Positions 36,305 to 46,528 are shown, counted from the first letter of the stretch. The stretch is 64,000 nt of DNA from JACCXG01 sp963785755 (GCA_963785755.1 CAWAXG010000075.1:434001-498000), one strand, 5' to 3'. A program made the numbers and translations. Notes: generated by a model not told the origin, from the letters alone.

Positions 36305-39300
36305 ATGCGCTGGTTGCGATACGGGTGTGTGCGCCATTGCGCCATGGCGGCGGCACTCACGGTTCTTCTTCCCTGGGTGGCGTCCGGACAGGCAGTCATC
36401 GATGCGCGAAACGTCGAATTTGTTCCTTCGACTGACCACAGCGCTGTTGTCGATGGCACGCCCGTCGTCACCAGATACCGCTTATCCATTTACAACGCCG
36501 GCACCACGACCGTTGTCGCGTCCGTCGATCTCGGCAAGCCGGCCCCCGGCACCGATGGCCTGATCAGACTGGACTTCGTTTCGCTGCTGACGACGGCGCT
36601 GCCGACCGGGGTGATGTTCGAGTCGAAGGTCGCCGCCGAAGGGCCTGGCGGGTCCACGAGCAGCAATCTTTCGAACCAGTTCTCGTACACGCCGGTCTGC
36701 GCACCGACGCTGTCCGGGACCAGCGTTTCGGTCGTTGCCACGACGTCGACGCGCACGGTCGGCGTCACCGCAGCCGCCGGCTGCGCCTGGACCGCCGCGA
36801 GCAACGCCGCCTGGCTCACGATAACCTCGGGGGCAGCGGGATCCGGGAGCGGTACCGTCGGCTTCTCGATTGCGGCAAACACCGCCACCACTCCGCGCAC
36901 GGGCACGCTGACCATCGCGGGCCAGACATATACCGTCAACCAGGCCGGCGCGCCGTGCACGTTCACGATCGCGCCAACCAGCCGCACGTCGCCCGCTGGT
37001 GGTGAGAGCGTCGCGGTCGCGGTAACCACGGGCAGCACGTGCGCGTGGAGCACCACGAGCAACGCCGCGTGGTTGACCGTCGGATCCGGCAGCACCGGCA
37101 ACGGCAGCGTCAATGTCACCGTCGCCGCGAATACCGGGACTGCGCAGCGCACCGGATCGGTGACGATTGCCGGCCAGACCTTCAGCGTCACGCAGGCCGG
37201 TGCGCCCTGCACGTTCGGGATCGCGCCGAGCAGCCGCACCTCACCCGCCGCCGGTGAAAGTGTCGCGGTCGCGGTGACGACAGGCAGCACCTGCGCGTGG
37301 AGCACGACCAGCAACGCCGCGTGGTTGAGCGTCGGATCCGGCAGCACCGGCAACGGCAGCGTCAATGTCACCGTCGCCGCAAATACCGGGACCGCGCAGC
37401 GCACCGGATCGGTGACGATTGCCGGCCAGACCTTCAGCGTCACGCAGGCCGGTGCGCCGTGCACGTTCACGATCGCGCCGACCAGCCGCACGTCGCCCGC
37501 TGGTGGTGAGAGCGTCGCGGTCGCGGTAACCACGGGCAGCACGTGCGCGTGGAGCACCACGAGCAACGCCGCGTGGTTGACCGTCGGATCCGGCAGCACC
37601 GGCAACGGCAGCGTCAATGTCACCGTCGCCGCGAATACCGGGACCGCGCAACGCACCGGATCGGTGACGATTGCCGGCCAGACCTTCAGCGTCACGCAGG
37701 CCGGTGCGCCGTGCACGTTCACGATCGCGCCGACCAGCCGCACGTCGCCCGCTGGTGGTGAGAGCGTCGCGGTCGCGGTAACCACGGGCAGCACGTGCGC
37801 GTGGAGCACCACCAGCAACGCCGCGTGGTTGACCGTCGGGTCCGGCAGCACCGGCAACGGCAGCGTCAATGTCACCGTCGCCGCGAATACCGGGACCGCG
37901 CAGCGCACCGGATCGGTGACGATTGCCGGCCAGACCTTCAGCGTCACGCAGGCCGGCGCGCCGTGCACGTTCACGATCGCGCCGACCAGCCGGACCTCGC
38001 CCGCGGCCGGTGAGAGCGTCGCGGTCGCGGTGACGGCGGGCAGCACCTGCGCCTGGAGCACGACCAGCAACGCCGCGTGGTTGACCGTCGGGTCCGGCAG
38101 CGACCGGCAACGGCAAGGAACGTCAATGTCACCGTCGCCGCAAATACGGGGACCGCGCAGCGCACCGGATCGGTGACGATTGCCGGCCAGACGTTCAGCG
38201 TCACGCAGGCCGGTGCGCCGTGCACGTTCACGATCGCACCGACCAGCCGTACGTCGCCCGCTGGTGGTGAGAGCGTCGCGGTCGCGGTAACGACAGGCAG
38301 CACCTGCGCGTGGAGCACCACCAGCAACGCCGCGTGGTTGACCGTCGGATCCGGCAGCACCGGCAACGGCAGCGTCAATGTCACCGTCGCCGCGAATACC
38401 GGGACCGCGCAGCGCACCGGATCGGTGACGATTGCCGGCCAGACGTTCAGCGTCACGCAGGCCGGTGCGCCGTGCACGTTCACGATCGCGCCGACCAGCC
38501 GCACGTCGCCCGCTGGTGGTGAGAGCGTCGCGGTCGCGGTAACCACGGGCAGCACGTGCGCGTGGAGCACCACGAGCAACGCCGCGTGGTTGACCGTCGG
38601 ATCCGGCAGCACCGGCAACGGCAGCGTCAATGTCACCGTCGCCGCGAATACGGGGACTGCGCAACGCACCGGATCGGTGACGATTGCCGGCCAGACGTTC
38701 AGCGTCACGCAGGCCGGTGCGCCGTGCACGTTCACGATCGCGCCAACCAGCCGCACGTCGCCCGCTGGTGGTGAGAGCGTCGCGGTCGCGGTAACCACGG
38801 GCAGCACGTGCGCGTGGAGCACCACCAGCAACGCCGCGTGGTTGACCGTCGGGTCCGGCAGCACCGGCAACGGCAGCGTCAATGTCACCGTCGCCGCGAA
38901 TACCGGGACCGCGCAGCGCACCGGATCGGTGACGATTGCCGGCCAGACCTTCAGCGTCACGCAGGCCGGCGCGCCGTGCACGTTCACGATCGCACCGACC
39001 AGCCGCACGTCGCCCGCTGGTGGTGAGAGCGTCGCGGTCGCGGTAACCACGGGCAGCACGTGCGCGTGGAGCACCACCAGCAACGCCGCGTGGTTGACCG
39101 TCGGGTCCGGCAGCACCGGCAACGGCACCGTCAATGTCACCGTCGCCGCGAATACCGGGACCGCGCAGCGCACCGGATCGGTGACGATTGCCGGCCAGAC
39201 GTTCAGCGTCACGCAGGCCGGCGCGCCGTGCACGTTCACGATCGCGCCGACGAGCCGGACCTCACCAGCGGCCGGCGAGCCAGTGGCGGTCGGCGTCACG

Positions 39301-41837
39301 GCGGGCAGCACCTGCGCCTGGAGCACCACCAGCAACGCCGCGTGGTTGACGATCGGCTCCGGCGCGACCGGAACCGGCAATGGAACTGTCGGTGTCATCG
39401 TGGCCGCAAACACGGGCACGGCGCAGCGCACGGGCACCATGACCATCGCCGGCCAGACATTCAGCGTCACGCAGGCCGGTGCGCCGTGCACGTTCACGAT
39501 CGCACCGACCAGCCGTACGTCGCCCGCTGGTGGTGAAAGCGTCGCGGTCGCGGTGACGACAGGCAGCACCTGCGCGTGGAGCACCACCAGCAACGCCGCG
39601 TGGTTGAGCGTCGGATCCGGCAGCACCGGCAACGGCAGCGTCAACGTCACCGTCGCCGCAAATACCGGGACCGCGCAGCGCACCGGATCGGTGACGATTG
39701 CCGGCCAGACCTTCAGCGTCACGCAGGCCGGCACGCCGTGCACGTTCACGATCGCACCGACCAGCCGCACGTCGCCCGCTGGTGGTGAGAGCGTCGCGGT
39801 CGCGGTAACCACGGGCAGCACGTGCGCGTGGAGCACCACCAGCAACGCCGCGTGGTTGACCGTCGGATCCGGCAGCACCGGCAACGGCAGCGTCAACGTC
39901 ACCGTCGCCGCGAATACCGGGACCGCGCAGCGCACCGGATCGGTGACGATTGCCGGCCAGACCTTCAGCGTCACCCAGGCCGGCACGCCGTGCACGTTCA
40001 CGATCGCGCCGACCAGCCGCACCTCGCCCGCCGCGGGTGAGAGCGTCGCGGTCGCGGTAACCACGGGCAGCACGTGCGCGTGGAGCACCACGAGCAACGC
40101 CGCGTGGTTGACCGTCGGATCCGGCAGCACCGGCAACGGCAGCGTCAACGTCACCGTCGCCGCAAATACCGGGACTGCGCAGCGCACCGGATCGGTGACG
40201 ATTGCCGGCCAGACCTTCAGCGTCACCCAGGCCGGCACGCCGTGCACGTTCACGATCGCGCCGACCAGCCGCACGTCGCCCGCGCGCGGTGAGAGCGTCG
40301 CGGTCGCGGTGACGACGGGCAGCACCTGCGCCTGGAGCACCACCAGCAACGCCGCGTGGTTGACCGTCGGATCCGGCAGCACCGGCAACGGCAGCGTCAA
40401 CGTCACCGTCGCCGCAAATACCGGGACTGCGCAGCGCACCGGATCGGTGACGATTGCCGGCCAGACGTTCAGCGTCACCCAGGCCGGCGCGCCTTGCACA
40501 TTCGGGATCTCGCCGACCAATCGCACGTCGCCGGCGGCCGGTGAATCCGTGGCCGTCACGGTGACGGCGGGCAGCACCTGTGCCTGGAGCACAACCAGCA
40601 ACGCCGCGTGGCTGAGCGTCGGATCCGGCGGCACCGGTGATGGCAGCGTCGACGTCATCGTGGCCGCCAACACGGGCACCGCGCAGCGCACCGGGACGGT
40701 GACGATCGCCGACCAGACCCTCAGCGTGACCCAGGCGGGCACGCCGACTGCACGTTCACGATCGCACCGACCAGCCGTACTTCTCCTGCTGGCGGTGAGA
40801 CCGTCGCGGTGGCGGTAACCACCGGCAGCACCTGCGCCTGGGACGCCACCAGCAACAACGCCTGGCTGACGATCGGATCGGGCGGAACCGGAACGGGCGA
40901 CGGCACGGTGAACGTGGTCGTTGCCGCCAACACGAGCGCCGCGCAGCGCATCGGCACGGTGACGATCGCAGGACAGACGTTCACGGTCTCGCAGGCGGGC
41001 GTTACGACGTGCTCTTACGCGCTCACGCCCGCAATGCGAACCTCCCCGACGGCCGGAGAAACCGTGACGGTGACCCTGACCACGGGCAGCACGTGTGCGT
41101 GGACCGCGGCGAGCAACGCGTCCTGGTTGACGCTGGGCTCGAGCGGAAGCGGCACGGGCAGCGCCAACGTCAGTGTCGTGGTCGCGGCCAATACCGGCAC
41201 GGCGCAACGCACCGGAACCGTGACCATCGGCGGTCAGCTCTTCACCGTCACGCAGGCGGGCACGACCGGGTGCACTTATGCGATCTCACCGACGGCGAGA
41301 ACGTCAGCTGCGGTGGGCGAGACCTTCGCGGTTTCCGTGACCACGGGAAGCGCGTGCAGCTGGTCAACCACTGCCAATGCGCTGTGGCTTGGCCGCAACC
41401 CGACGGCAGGCACGGGGAATGGAACCATCACCGTAACGGTCGCCGCCAACTCGGTGACGACGCCTCGGACCGGGACCATGACGATCGCAGGGCAGACGCT
41501 GACTGTCACCCAGAATGGTGCCGCCTGTTCCTTCTCGGTGACACCGACAAGCGTCAATGCGCCGGCTGCCGGATCGACCGGCACGTTCGCCGTGGTCACC
41601 ACGTCAGCGTGCACCTGGTCGGTGACCGGGATCCCGACGTGGATGACGGTCACACCGACGTCGCGAACGGGGACTGGCGGCGCGAGCTTTACGATCGCCG
41701 CCAATTCCGGCGCGCAGCGGACCGCAACAGTCGTTGTCGCCGGCCGTTCGATCACGGTGACCCAGGCGGGGCCCCAGTCGGGGACGACGCCACTCGCAGC
41801 GCCCGGGAACGTGCGCCTCATCGGCAGCGGTCAGTAG
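36305..41837 (+). pseudogene. Giant exported BACON-repeat protein, frame broken twice
   Basis: After a signal peptide (CAMAAALTVLLPWVASGQA) and a fibronectin-like domain (about 25-130) come roughly 20 BACON-type beta-sandwich repeats of about 84 residues. Each has the pattern CTFTIAPTSRTSPAGGESV, TGSTCAWSTTSNAAWLTV, SVNVTVAANTGTAQRTG and TIAGQTFSVTQAG. One invariant Cys opens each repeat and another precedes Trp in the middle. Fifteen central repeats are nearly identical. Five extra bases at 38101-38124 and two near 40747 shift the frame, so the literal frame from the start ends at 38176. Corrected, about 1,840 residues. BACON domains bind carbohydrates or mucin-like surfaces; here a cell-surface or matrix role is likely. 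The start is ATG 36305; GTG 36290 is also open. Confidence 0.85.
36956..40748 (+). repeat. 252-bp coding tandem repeat, 15 units
   Basis: Unit starts (TGCACGTTC or close) fall at 36956, 37208, 37460, 37712, 37964, 38221, 38473, 38725, 38977, 39229, 39487, 39739, 39991, 40243 and 40495. Spacing is 252 except 257 for the fifth (frame break), 258 for the tenth (two extra residues, in frame) and 254 for the last (frame break). Most units differ at only a few third positions; the units at 39229 and 40495 are more diverged. Confidence 0.95.
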
Positions 41838-41873
41838 GCGAGCGAACCGGCGGGAACCCACCCTGCTTTGTTC

Positions 41874-41926
41874 TGCGTCATGATCCTTAGTGACGCACAC
41901 CTGGCCTGCCGCCACAGGGCGGCAGG
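41874..41926. other. Two hairpins between the BACON gene and the next gene
   Basis: TGCGTCA (41874) pairs with TGACGCA (41891), and CCTGCCGCC (41905) pairs with GGCGGCAGG (41918). No T tract follows. They may end the BACON transcript or shape the leader of the exported protein gene downstream. Confidence 0.4.
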
Positions 41927-41970
41927 GTCAGGTGCTCCGGAACTTGCATAATAGGCTCCGAGAGGAACAG

Positions 41971-42570
41971 ATGACTCATCTACCAGCATTCCTGCGTACG
42001 GCTGCCCTGCTCGCGGCGCTCGGGATCCTGCTGTCGGCCGGACCAGCCGCGCGCGCCCAGACCATGGGAGACCCGGAGGAGTTCACTGCCTTCGCGGTGA
42101 ACATGGGCACCTACGTCGTAGGCACGACGGCCAACGTCATCATCACGGTGAACCGCTGGACGTCCACGGCGGAGCGCGACAGCCTTCTGGAGATACTGCG
42201 GCTCAAAGGACAGGAAGCATTCTTCAACGCGCTCAAGAACGCCAAGCGGGTGGGGACGCTCCGCACGCCGGAAAGCGTCGGTTACGATTTGCGGCTGGCT
42301 TACGACGAACCGGGCAAGGACGGCGGCCGGCGGATCCTGATTGCGACCGATCGCCCGATTGGCTTCACCGAAGCGCGGGTGCGTCCGCCGAGCATTGACT
42401 ATCCGTTGACCATCATCGACATGACGCTCAGCCCGGAGGGCAAGGGAGAGGGCACGATGTCGGTTGCCGCGAAGTTGATCCCGACGGGCAAGAACATCGT
42501 GGTCGAGAATTACGACACGCAGCCGGTTCGCCTGAACCGGATCGAATCACGCAAACTGGTCAAGCGCTGA
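41971..42570 (+). CDS. Exported protein of unknown function
   Basis: The 199-residue protein starts with a clear signal peptide (FLRTAALLAALGILLSAGPAARA) and ATG at 41971 preceded by GAGAGGAAC. The mature part is compact and mixed alpha/beta, with a TVNRWTSTAERDSLLE segment, GYDLRLAYDEPGKDGGRRILIATD, and a late MTLSPEGKGEGTMSVAAKL. I recognise similar exported proteins in Acidobacteria as uncharacterised; I do not know the function. It follows the BACON protein gene on the same strand after 133 bases, so a shared surface role is possible but unproven. Confidence 0.7.
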   Translation: MTHLPAFLRTAALLAALGILLSAGPAARAQTMGDPEEFTAFAVNMGTYVVGTTANVIITVNRWTSTAERDSLLEILRLKGQEAFFNALKNAKRVGTLRTPESVGYDLRLAYDEPGKDGGRRILIATDRPIGFTEARVRPPSIDYPLTIIDMTLSPEGKGEGTMSVAAKLIPTGKNIVVENYDTQPVRLNRIESRKLVKR

Positions 42571-42621
42571 TCCGACTGACAGCCTGGAACTCGAGGCCCT
42601 CTTCCAGCTGCCGGCCGGCGC

Positions 42622-43488
42622 TCACACGGCGGACACGTCGATTGGGGCCTCGGTTGCCATCGCCCGGATCGCCGCTTCGTTCCAGCGCGCGTACGAGCCG
42701 AGCGTCTTGACCCATCGCGCCGACTCCGCCAGGTGCACGATCGCGCGTCCGCAGCGCACGTCCGATCGCCCAGCCGCGAGATCCACGTAGAAGAGATACT
42801 CCCACGGCCGACCGCGCATCGGCCGCGACTCGAGCTTGGTGAGGTCGATGTCGCGCAGCGCGAACACGCTCAACGCCTTGAACAGGGCACCCGGCGCATT
42901 CGGCAACGCGAAGACCAGTGAGGTCTTGTCCGGCGGCGCTAGCGGCTGCGGGTCGCGGGCGATGAGCAGGAACCGCGTGATGTTGTCGCGGTAGTCCTGG
43001 ATCGCCGACTGCACCACGGTGAGACCGAAAATCTCGGCGGCGCGCGCCGACGCGACCGCGGCGGTGTCGCGAAGTGACTGGTCCCGGATCAAGCGGGCGC
43101 TGCCGGCGGTGTCGTAGGTCGCCACGATCTCGACGTTGGGCAGGCTGCGCAGGAACGACTCGCATTGCGCGAGCGCTTGCGGATGCGAGCACACCCGCCT
43201 GATCTGCGCCAGTTCCGTCCCCGGCAACGCGACGAGATGATGGACCACCTGGAGCTCGGTCTCGGCCACAATCGGCAAATCGTGCTCGAGCAGGAGGTCG
43301 TAATTCCGGTGAATGCTGCCGCCGGTCGAATTCTCGACCGGGAGGAGCCCGTGCGAGGTCAGGCCGGACGCGACGGCGGCGAAGACATCTTCGAACTGAT
43401 CCATCGGCACGGTTTCGACTCCCGGCCAGGCTCGCTGCGCCGCCGCTTCGCTGTACGCGCCGGGGGCCCCCTGGAACGCGATCCGCAT
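42622..43488 (-). CDS. pheA: Prephenate dehydratase
   Basis: The 288-residue enzyme has the catalytic domain (IAFQGAPGAYSEAAA, LLPVENSTGGSIHRNYDLL, SHPQALAQCESFL, YDTAGSARLI) and a carboxyl ACT domain (LVFALPNAPGALFKALSVFA, KLESRPMRGRPWEYLFYVD) that binds phenylalanine for feedback control. It makes phenylpyruvate in phenylalanine synthesis, with no fused chorismate mutase. ATG at 43488 has a strong AGGAGGAGC box. The 12 bases before this box end a terminator-like hairpin, and a Phe-rich leader frame lies upstream, so expression is probably set by attenuation. The long open extension to 43875 is not used. Confidence 0.95.
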   Translation of the reverse strand: MRIAFQGAPGAYSEAAAQRAWPGVETVPMDQFEDVFAAVASGLTSHGLLPVENSTGGSIHRNYDLLLEHDLPIVAETELQVVHHLVALPGTELAQIRRVCSHPQALAQCESFLRSLPNVEIVATYDTAGSARLIRDQSLRDTAAVASARAAEIFGLTVVQSAIQDYRDNITRFLLIARDPQPLAPPDKTSLVFALPNAPGALFKALSVFALRDIDLTKLESRPMRGRPWEYLFYVDLAAGRSDVRCGRAIVHLAESARWVKTLGSYARWNEAAIRAMATEAPIDVSAV

Positions 43489-43499
43489 GTGCTCCTCCT

Positions 43500-43538
43500 G
43501 AAAACGAAAACGGCCACTACCCGGACGGGTAGTGGCCG
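43500..43538 (-). terminator. Attenuator terminator before pheA
   Basis: On the minus strand CGGCCACTACCC pairs with GGGTAGTGGCCG over 12 base pairs with a four-base loop, followed by TTTTCGTTTT. It ends 12 bases before the pheA start codon. The word CTACCCG in its first arm can pair instead with CGGGTAG at 43565-43571, which includes the stop codon of the leader peptide, giving a seven-pair antiterminator. Confidence 0.88.
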
Positions 43539-43564
43539 TCTGCAGCCTTCGGCGTCGAACCGAT

Positions 43565-43636
43565 CTACCCGCGGCGAGATCCCGGTTCACCCGGGAAGGG
43601 AAAGACGAACCGCACGGACGCGAAGATCGGTGACAT
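43565..43636 (-). CDS. Phe leader peptide (pheA attenuator)
   Basis: A 23-codon frame starts with ATG at 43636 and ends with TAG at 43565-43567. Phe stands at codons 5, 10, 12 and 14 (core RFVFPFPG), four of 23 residues. There is no ribosome-binding site, but the ATG begins only eight bases after a TACACT box, so the transcript probably starts at or next to it. Stalling at the Phe codons would leave the CGGGTAG segment at the stop codon free to pair with the first arm of the terminator. Normal termination at the TAG would cover it and let the terminator form. This is classic attenuation logic. Confidence 0.8.
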   Translation of the reverse strand: MSPIFASVRFVFPFPGEPGSRRG

Positions 43637-43644
43637 CTGCCGGG

Positions 43645-43675
43645 AGTGTAGCGCCCGGCCGACGCAAAAGTCCAA
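43645..43675 (-). promoter_or_regulatory. Promoter of the pheA leader
   Basis: Minus strand: TTGGAC (or TGGACT one base later), 18-19 bases, TACACT. The leader-peptide ATG follows the -10 box by eight bases. Confidence 0.6.
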
Positions 43676-43742
43676 TTGACAGTGCTTGTGTTTACATGCG
43701 CGAGTCTTATGCCTCTCCCCGCCGGACCGCCGCGCGTCCCGG

Positions 43743-45197
43743 CTAATACTTGGGCTGTTTCGGATCCACCTGGTCGATCCACGCCAGGATGCCACCCTTG
43801 AGATTCTGCGCTCGGTCGAGGCCCCGCTCCCGGAGCAGCTGGGTCGCCTTGGCGCTCCGCGCCCCCATCTTGCACTGGACGACGATCGGCCGTCCTTCGG
43901 CCGCTGCCGCGATCTCCTGCACGCGCGCCCCGACCTGGCCGAGCGGGATCAGGACCGATCCGGGAATGCGGCAGATCTGGTACTCCTGCGGCTCGCGGAC
44001 ATCCAGGATGTACGGATTGCCGCCGGAATCGATGGCGCGTTTGAGGTCGAGGACCGTGGTCTCGAAATCCGGCGGCGTCGCGGCCGGCTGCGCCGCCGGC
44101 GCCACGCCGCAGAACTGGTCGTAATCGATCAGCTCGCGGACCGTCGGCTTGTCGCCGCAGACCGGGCAGTCGACATCCCGGCGGAGCTTCAACTCGCGGA
44201 ACCGCATGCCCCAGGCGTCATACAGCAGCAGCCGCCCGATGAGCGTCCCCCCCGAACCGAGAATCAGCTTGATGGTCTCAGTGGCCTGGATCGTCCCGAT
44301 CACGCCGGGGAGCACGCCGAGCACGCCGCCCTCGGCGCAGCTCGGCACGAGGCCGGGCGGCGGCGGTTCGGGATACAGGCACCGGTAGCACGGCCCGCCC
44401 TTGGTGGCGAACACCGACGCCTGCCCTTCGAACCGGAAGATGCTGCCGTAGGCATTGGGCTTTCCGAGGAGCACGCACGCGTCGTTGACGAGGTAGCGGG
44501 TGGCGAAGTTGTCGGTGCCGTCGAGGATGATGTCGTAATCGCGGAAGATGTCGAGCGCGTTCTTCGAGGTCAACGCCGTCTCGTGCGATTCGACGCGCAC
44601 GTTGGGATTGAGCGCGGTCAGCCGATCGCGCGCCGACTGCAGCTTCGACCGGCCCACGTCCGGCGTTCCGTGCAGGATCTGGCGCTGCAGATTGCTCATG
44701 TCGACGGCGTCGAAGTCGATGATTCCGAGGGTGCCGATCCCGGCGGCGGCGAGGTACAGCGCGGCGGGCGATCCCAGGCCGCCGGCGCCGACGCAGAGCA
44801 CGCGCGCCGCCTTGAGCTTGCGCTGACCGTCGACGCCGACCTCAGGCAGGATGAGGTGACGGCTGTAGCGCTGCACTTCTTCCCCGGTCAATTCAGGCAG
44901 CATCGTTTCGGTCGCGGTCGGCGCGCCGCCGGCGACCGAAGGCACGATGCTGACCACGTCGCCGGTTTTGAGCGCGGTCGCTTCGCGCTCCAGATAGCGG
45001 ATATCGTCGTCGTTGACGTAGACGTTGACGAAGCTGCGCAGCTTGCCGTCGTCGGAGTAAAGGTGCTTGCGCAGGTCACCATAGCGCGCGGTGAGCGACG
45101 CCAGCAGCTCGCCGACGGTGGCGCCGTCGACCTCGACCGCATCCTGCTGACCGGTGTACGGCCTCAACGGCGTGGGAATCAGAACTCGATGTGCCAT
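43743..45197 (-). CDS. CysO/ThiS-like sulfur carrier fused to MoeZ-type adenylyltransferase-sulfurtransferase
   Basis: Three domains lie in 484 residues. Residues 1-92 are a ubiquitin-like sulfur carrier (VNVYVNDDDIRYLERE, TALKTGDVVSIVPSVAGG) with the terminal diglycine at about 91-92. Residues 100-345 are an E1-like MoeB/ThiF domain (VLCVGAGGLGSPAALYLAAAG, IIDFDAVDMSNLQRQ, GPCYRCLYPEPPPPG, two CxxC zinc pairs). Residues 385-484 are a rhodanese domain with the active cysteine in VVQCKMGARSAKA. In the M. tuberculosis CysO route the carrier is separate; here its GG is internal and must be released or used in place. It lies four bases behind the JAMM peptidase gene and is last in the cysteine operon. 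Confidence 0.88.
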   Translation of the reverse strand: MAHRVLIPTPLRPYTGQQDAVEVDGATVGELLASLTARYGDLRKHLYSDDGKLRSFVNVYVNDDDIRYLEREATALKTGDVVSIVPSVAGGAPTATETMLPELTGEEVQRYSRHLILPEVGVDGQRKLKAARVLCVGAGGLGSPAALYLAAAGIGTLGIIDFDAVDMSNLQRQILHGTPDVGRSKLQSARDRLTALNPNVRVESHETALTSKNALDIFRDYDIILDGTDNFATRYLVNDACVLLGKPNAYGSIFRFEGQASVFATKGGPCYRCLYPEPPPPGLVPSCAEGGVLGVLPGVIGTIQATETIKLILGSGGTLIGRLLLYDAWGMRFRELKLRRDVDCPVCGDKPTVRELIDYDQFCGVAPAAQPAATPPDFETTVLDLKRAIDSGGNPYILDVREPQEYQICRIPGSVLIPLGQVGARVQEIAAAAEGRPIVVQCKMGARSAKATQLLRERGLDRAQNLKGGILAWIDQVDPKQPKY

Positions 45198-45201
45198 GTT
45201 G

Positions 45202-45594
45202 TCAGATCTCCTCGAACCCCGAGCGATCCTCGAGCAGCCGCCAGGCCTTGAGATCGCCTGGCAGCCCGCTGTTCACCGCTACGATAACGTAGGTCAGGTT
45301 CGGCCAGGCCTGCGCGAGATCGTGCAGCGAGGGACGGGCCGGATGATCGGGATGGGAATGGTAGAAGCCGGCGAGCTGGCCGCTCCGCTCGCGCGCGCGT
45401 GCCTCAGCCAGCCGGTAGTCCTCGGGCCCGATCAGGAACCTGCGGCGTGCGCCCGCGGACGTGGTGTTGGGCAGCGGAAACGCTTCGACGATCGCCTCGC
45501 CCGAGGCGATCAGCGCGCCGCAGCATTCGTTCGGATACGTTTCGCCCGCATGGCGGCGGATTTCGGCCTCCGCCTCGGCCGCCAGCTGCCCCAT
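45202..45594 (-). CDS. JAMM/MPN+ metallopeptidase (Mec-like)
   Basis: The 130-residue protein has the JAMM zinc motif: Glu in YPNECCGAL near residue 22 and HSHPDHPARPSLHD with two His and the Asp near 85-97. The family member Mec of M. tuberculosis releases cysteine from the CysO carrier, and the neighbours here (cysteine synthase upstream, carrier-MoeZ downstream) support that role. Because the carrier is amino-terminally fused, this enzyme may also cut after the internal diglycine. The ATG shares one base with the cysteine synthase stop in the corrected frame (TGATG). In the raw sequence a frame break merges the two frames into one 440-codon ORF. Confidence 0.88.
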   Translation of the reverse strand: MGQLAAEAEAEIRRHAGETYPNECCGALIASGEAIVEAFPLPNTTSAGARRRFLIGPEDYRLAEARARERSGQLAGFYHSHPDHPARPSLHDLAQAWPNLTYVIVAVNSGLPGDLKAWRLLEDRSGFEEI

Positions 45595-46524
45595 CAATCC
45601 GCTTCCGCCTCCCAGAACCGCTCGGTCAGATATCGCGTGCCGCTGTCGGGAAAGATGACGACGATCACGCCGGTGCGGATCCGTGCGGCCACGTCGAGGC
45701 CCGCGGCGAGCGCGGCACCGCTCGACACGCCGACGAGCAAGCCCTTCCTCGAGCGCCAGACGCCGGGTATAGGTGTAGGCCACCTCGGTCGTCACCCGGA
45801 GATCTTCATCCGCCAGCGACGAATCATAGATCCCCGGCCGGATGGCCGTCTCCATGTGCTTCAGCCCTTCGACGCCGTGCATCGGCGAATCCGGCTGCAC
45901 CGAGATCAGACGGATGTTGCGGTCGTACTCGCGCAGCCGCCGGCCCACGCCCATGAACGTCCCGCTCGTGCCGAGACCGGCGACGAAGTGCGTGATTCGT
46001 CCATCGGTCTGCTCGAGGATCTCCGGCGCGGTCGTCTCGTAGTGCGCGCGCCAGTTGGCGTCGTTGTTGTACTGATCCGCGTAGAAGTATCGGTCCGGAT
46101 CCGCCGCGAACAGCCGCCGCGCCTCCCGAATCGCGCCGTCGCTCCCCTCCATGGGATCGGTCAGCACGATCTCGGCGCCGAAGGCGCGCAGCGTCCGGCT
46201 GCGCTCCGGGGTCACGTTCGCCGGCATGCACAACTTGAGGCGATAGCCGTAGGCGGCGGAAATCATCGCGTACGCGATCCCGGTATTGCCCGACGTCGCG
46301 TCGAGGATGGTCACGCCGGGCCGCAGGCGGCCGCTCTGCTCGGCGGCACGCAGAATGGACGCGGCGGCGCGATCCTTCACGGATCCGCCGGGGTTCTGGA
46401 ATTCCGCCTTCGCATACAGCTCGACTCCGGGCGTATCCGCGCCGAAGGCGCGCATGCGCAGCAGCGGCGTGCGGCCGATGAGGTCGATGACGGAATCCGG
46501 AGCGACAGGGCGTGTCATCGTCAT
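45594..46524 (-). pseudogene. PLP-dependent cysteine synthase (CysM-like), frame broken once near its end
   Basis: The first 260 residues are a fold type II PLP enzyme: NPGGSVKDRAAASIL with the cofactor lysine, TSGNTGIAYAM, VAGLGTSGTFMGVGR. After LALEEG the family sequence moves to another frame (LLVGVSSGAALAAGL ... FPDSGTRYLTERFWE) and ends at TGA 45594-45596. One extra base in the CCC run at 45742-45744 accounts for it; corrected length is about 309. The VSSGAA segment and the end match CysM/CysK. In this operon the sulfur donor is probably the thiocarboxylated carrier. A homopolymer insertion makes an assembly error likely. Confidence 0.85.
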
Positions 46525-46528
46525 ACGA

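Noticed and set aside
36956..40748. CRISPR-like appearance of the regular repeats
   Set aside because: The 252-bp units are contiguous, coding and without unique spacers; no cas genes are present.
36490..41207. Very long minus-strand frames (724 and 1,078 codons) opposite the BACON gene
   Set aside because: They are a by-product of a stop-poor, repeated GC-rich sequence; the plus strand encodes a recognisable domain with signal peptide, the minus strand only low-complexity repeats.
42622..43875. A 417-codon version of pheA with a long amino extension
   Set aside because: The extension would run through the terminator hairpin and leader; ATG 43488 has a strong ribosome-binding site and begins the domain.
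45202..46524. A single 440-codon CysM-JAMM fusion protein
   Set aside because: The join is an artefact of one extra base; the proper CysM end is present in another frame with a stop overlapping the JAMM start by one base.
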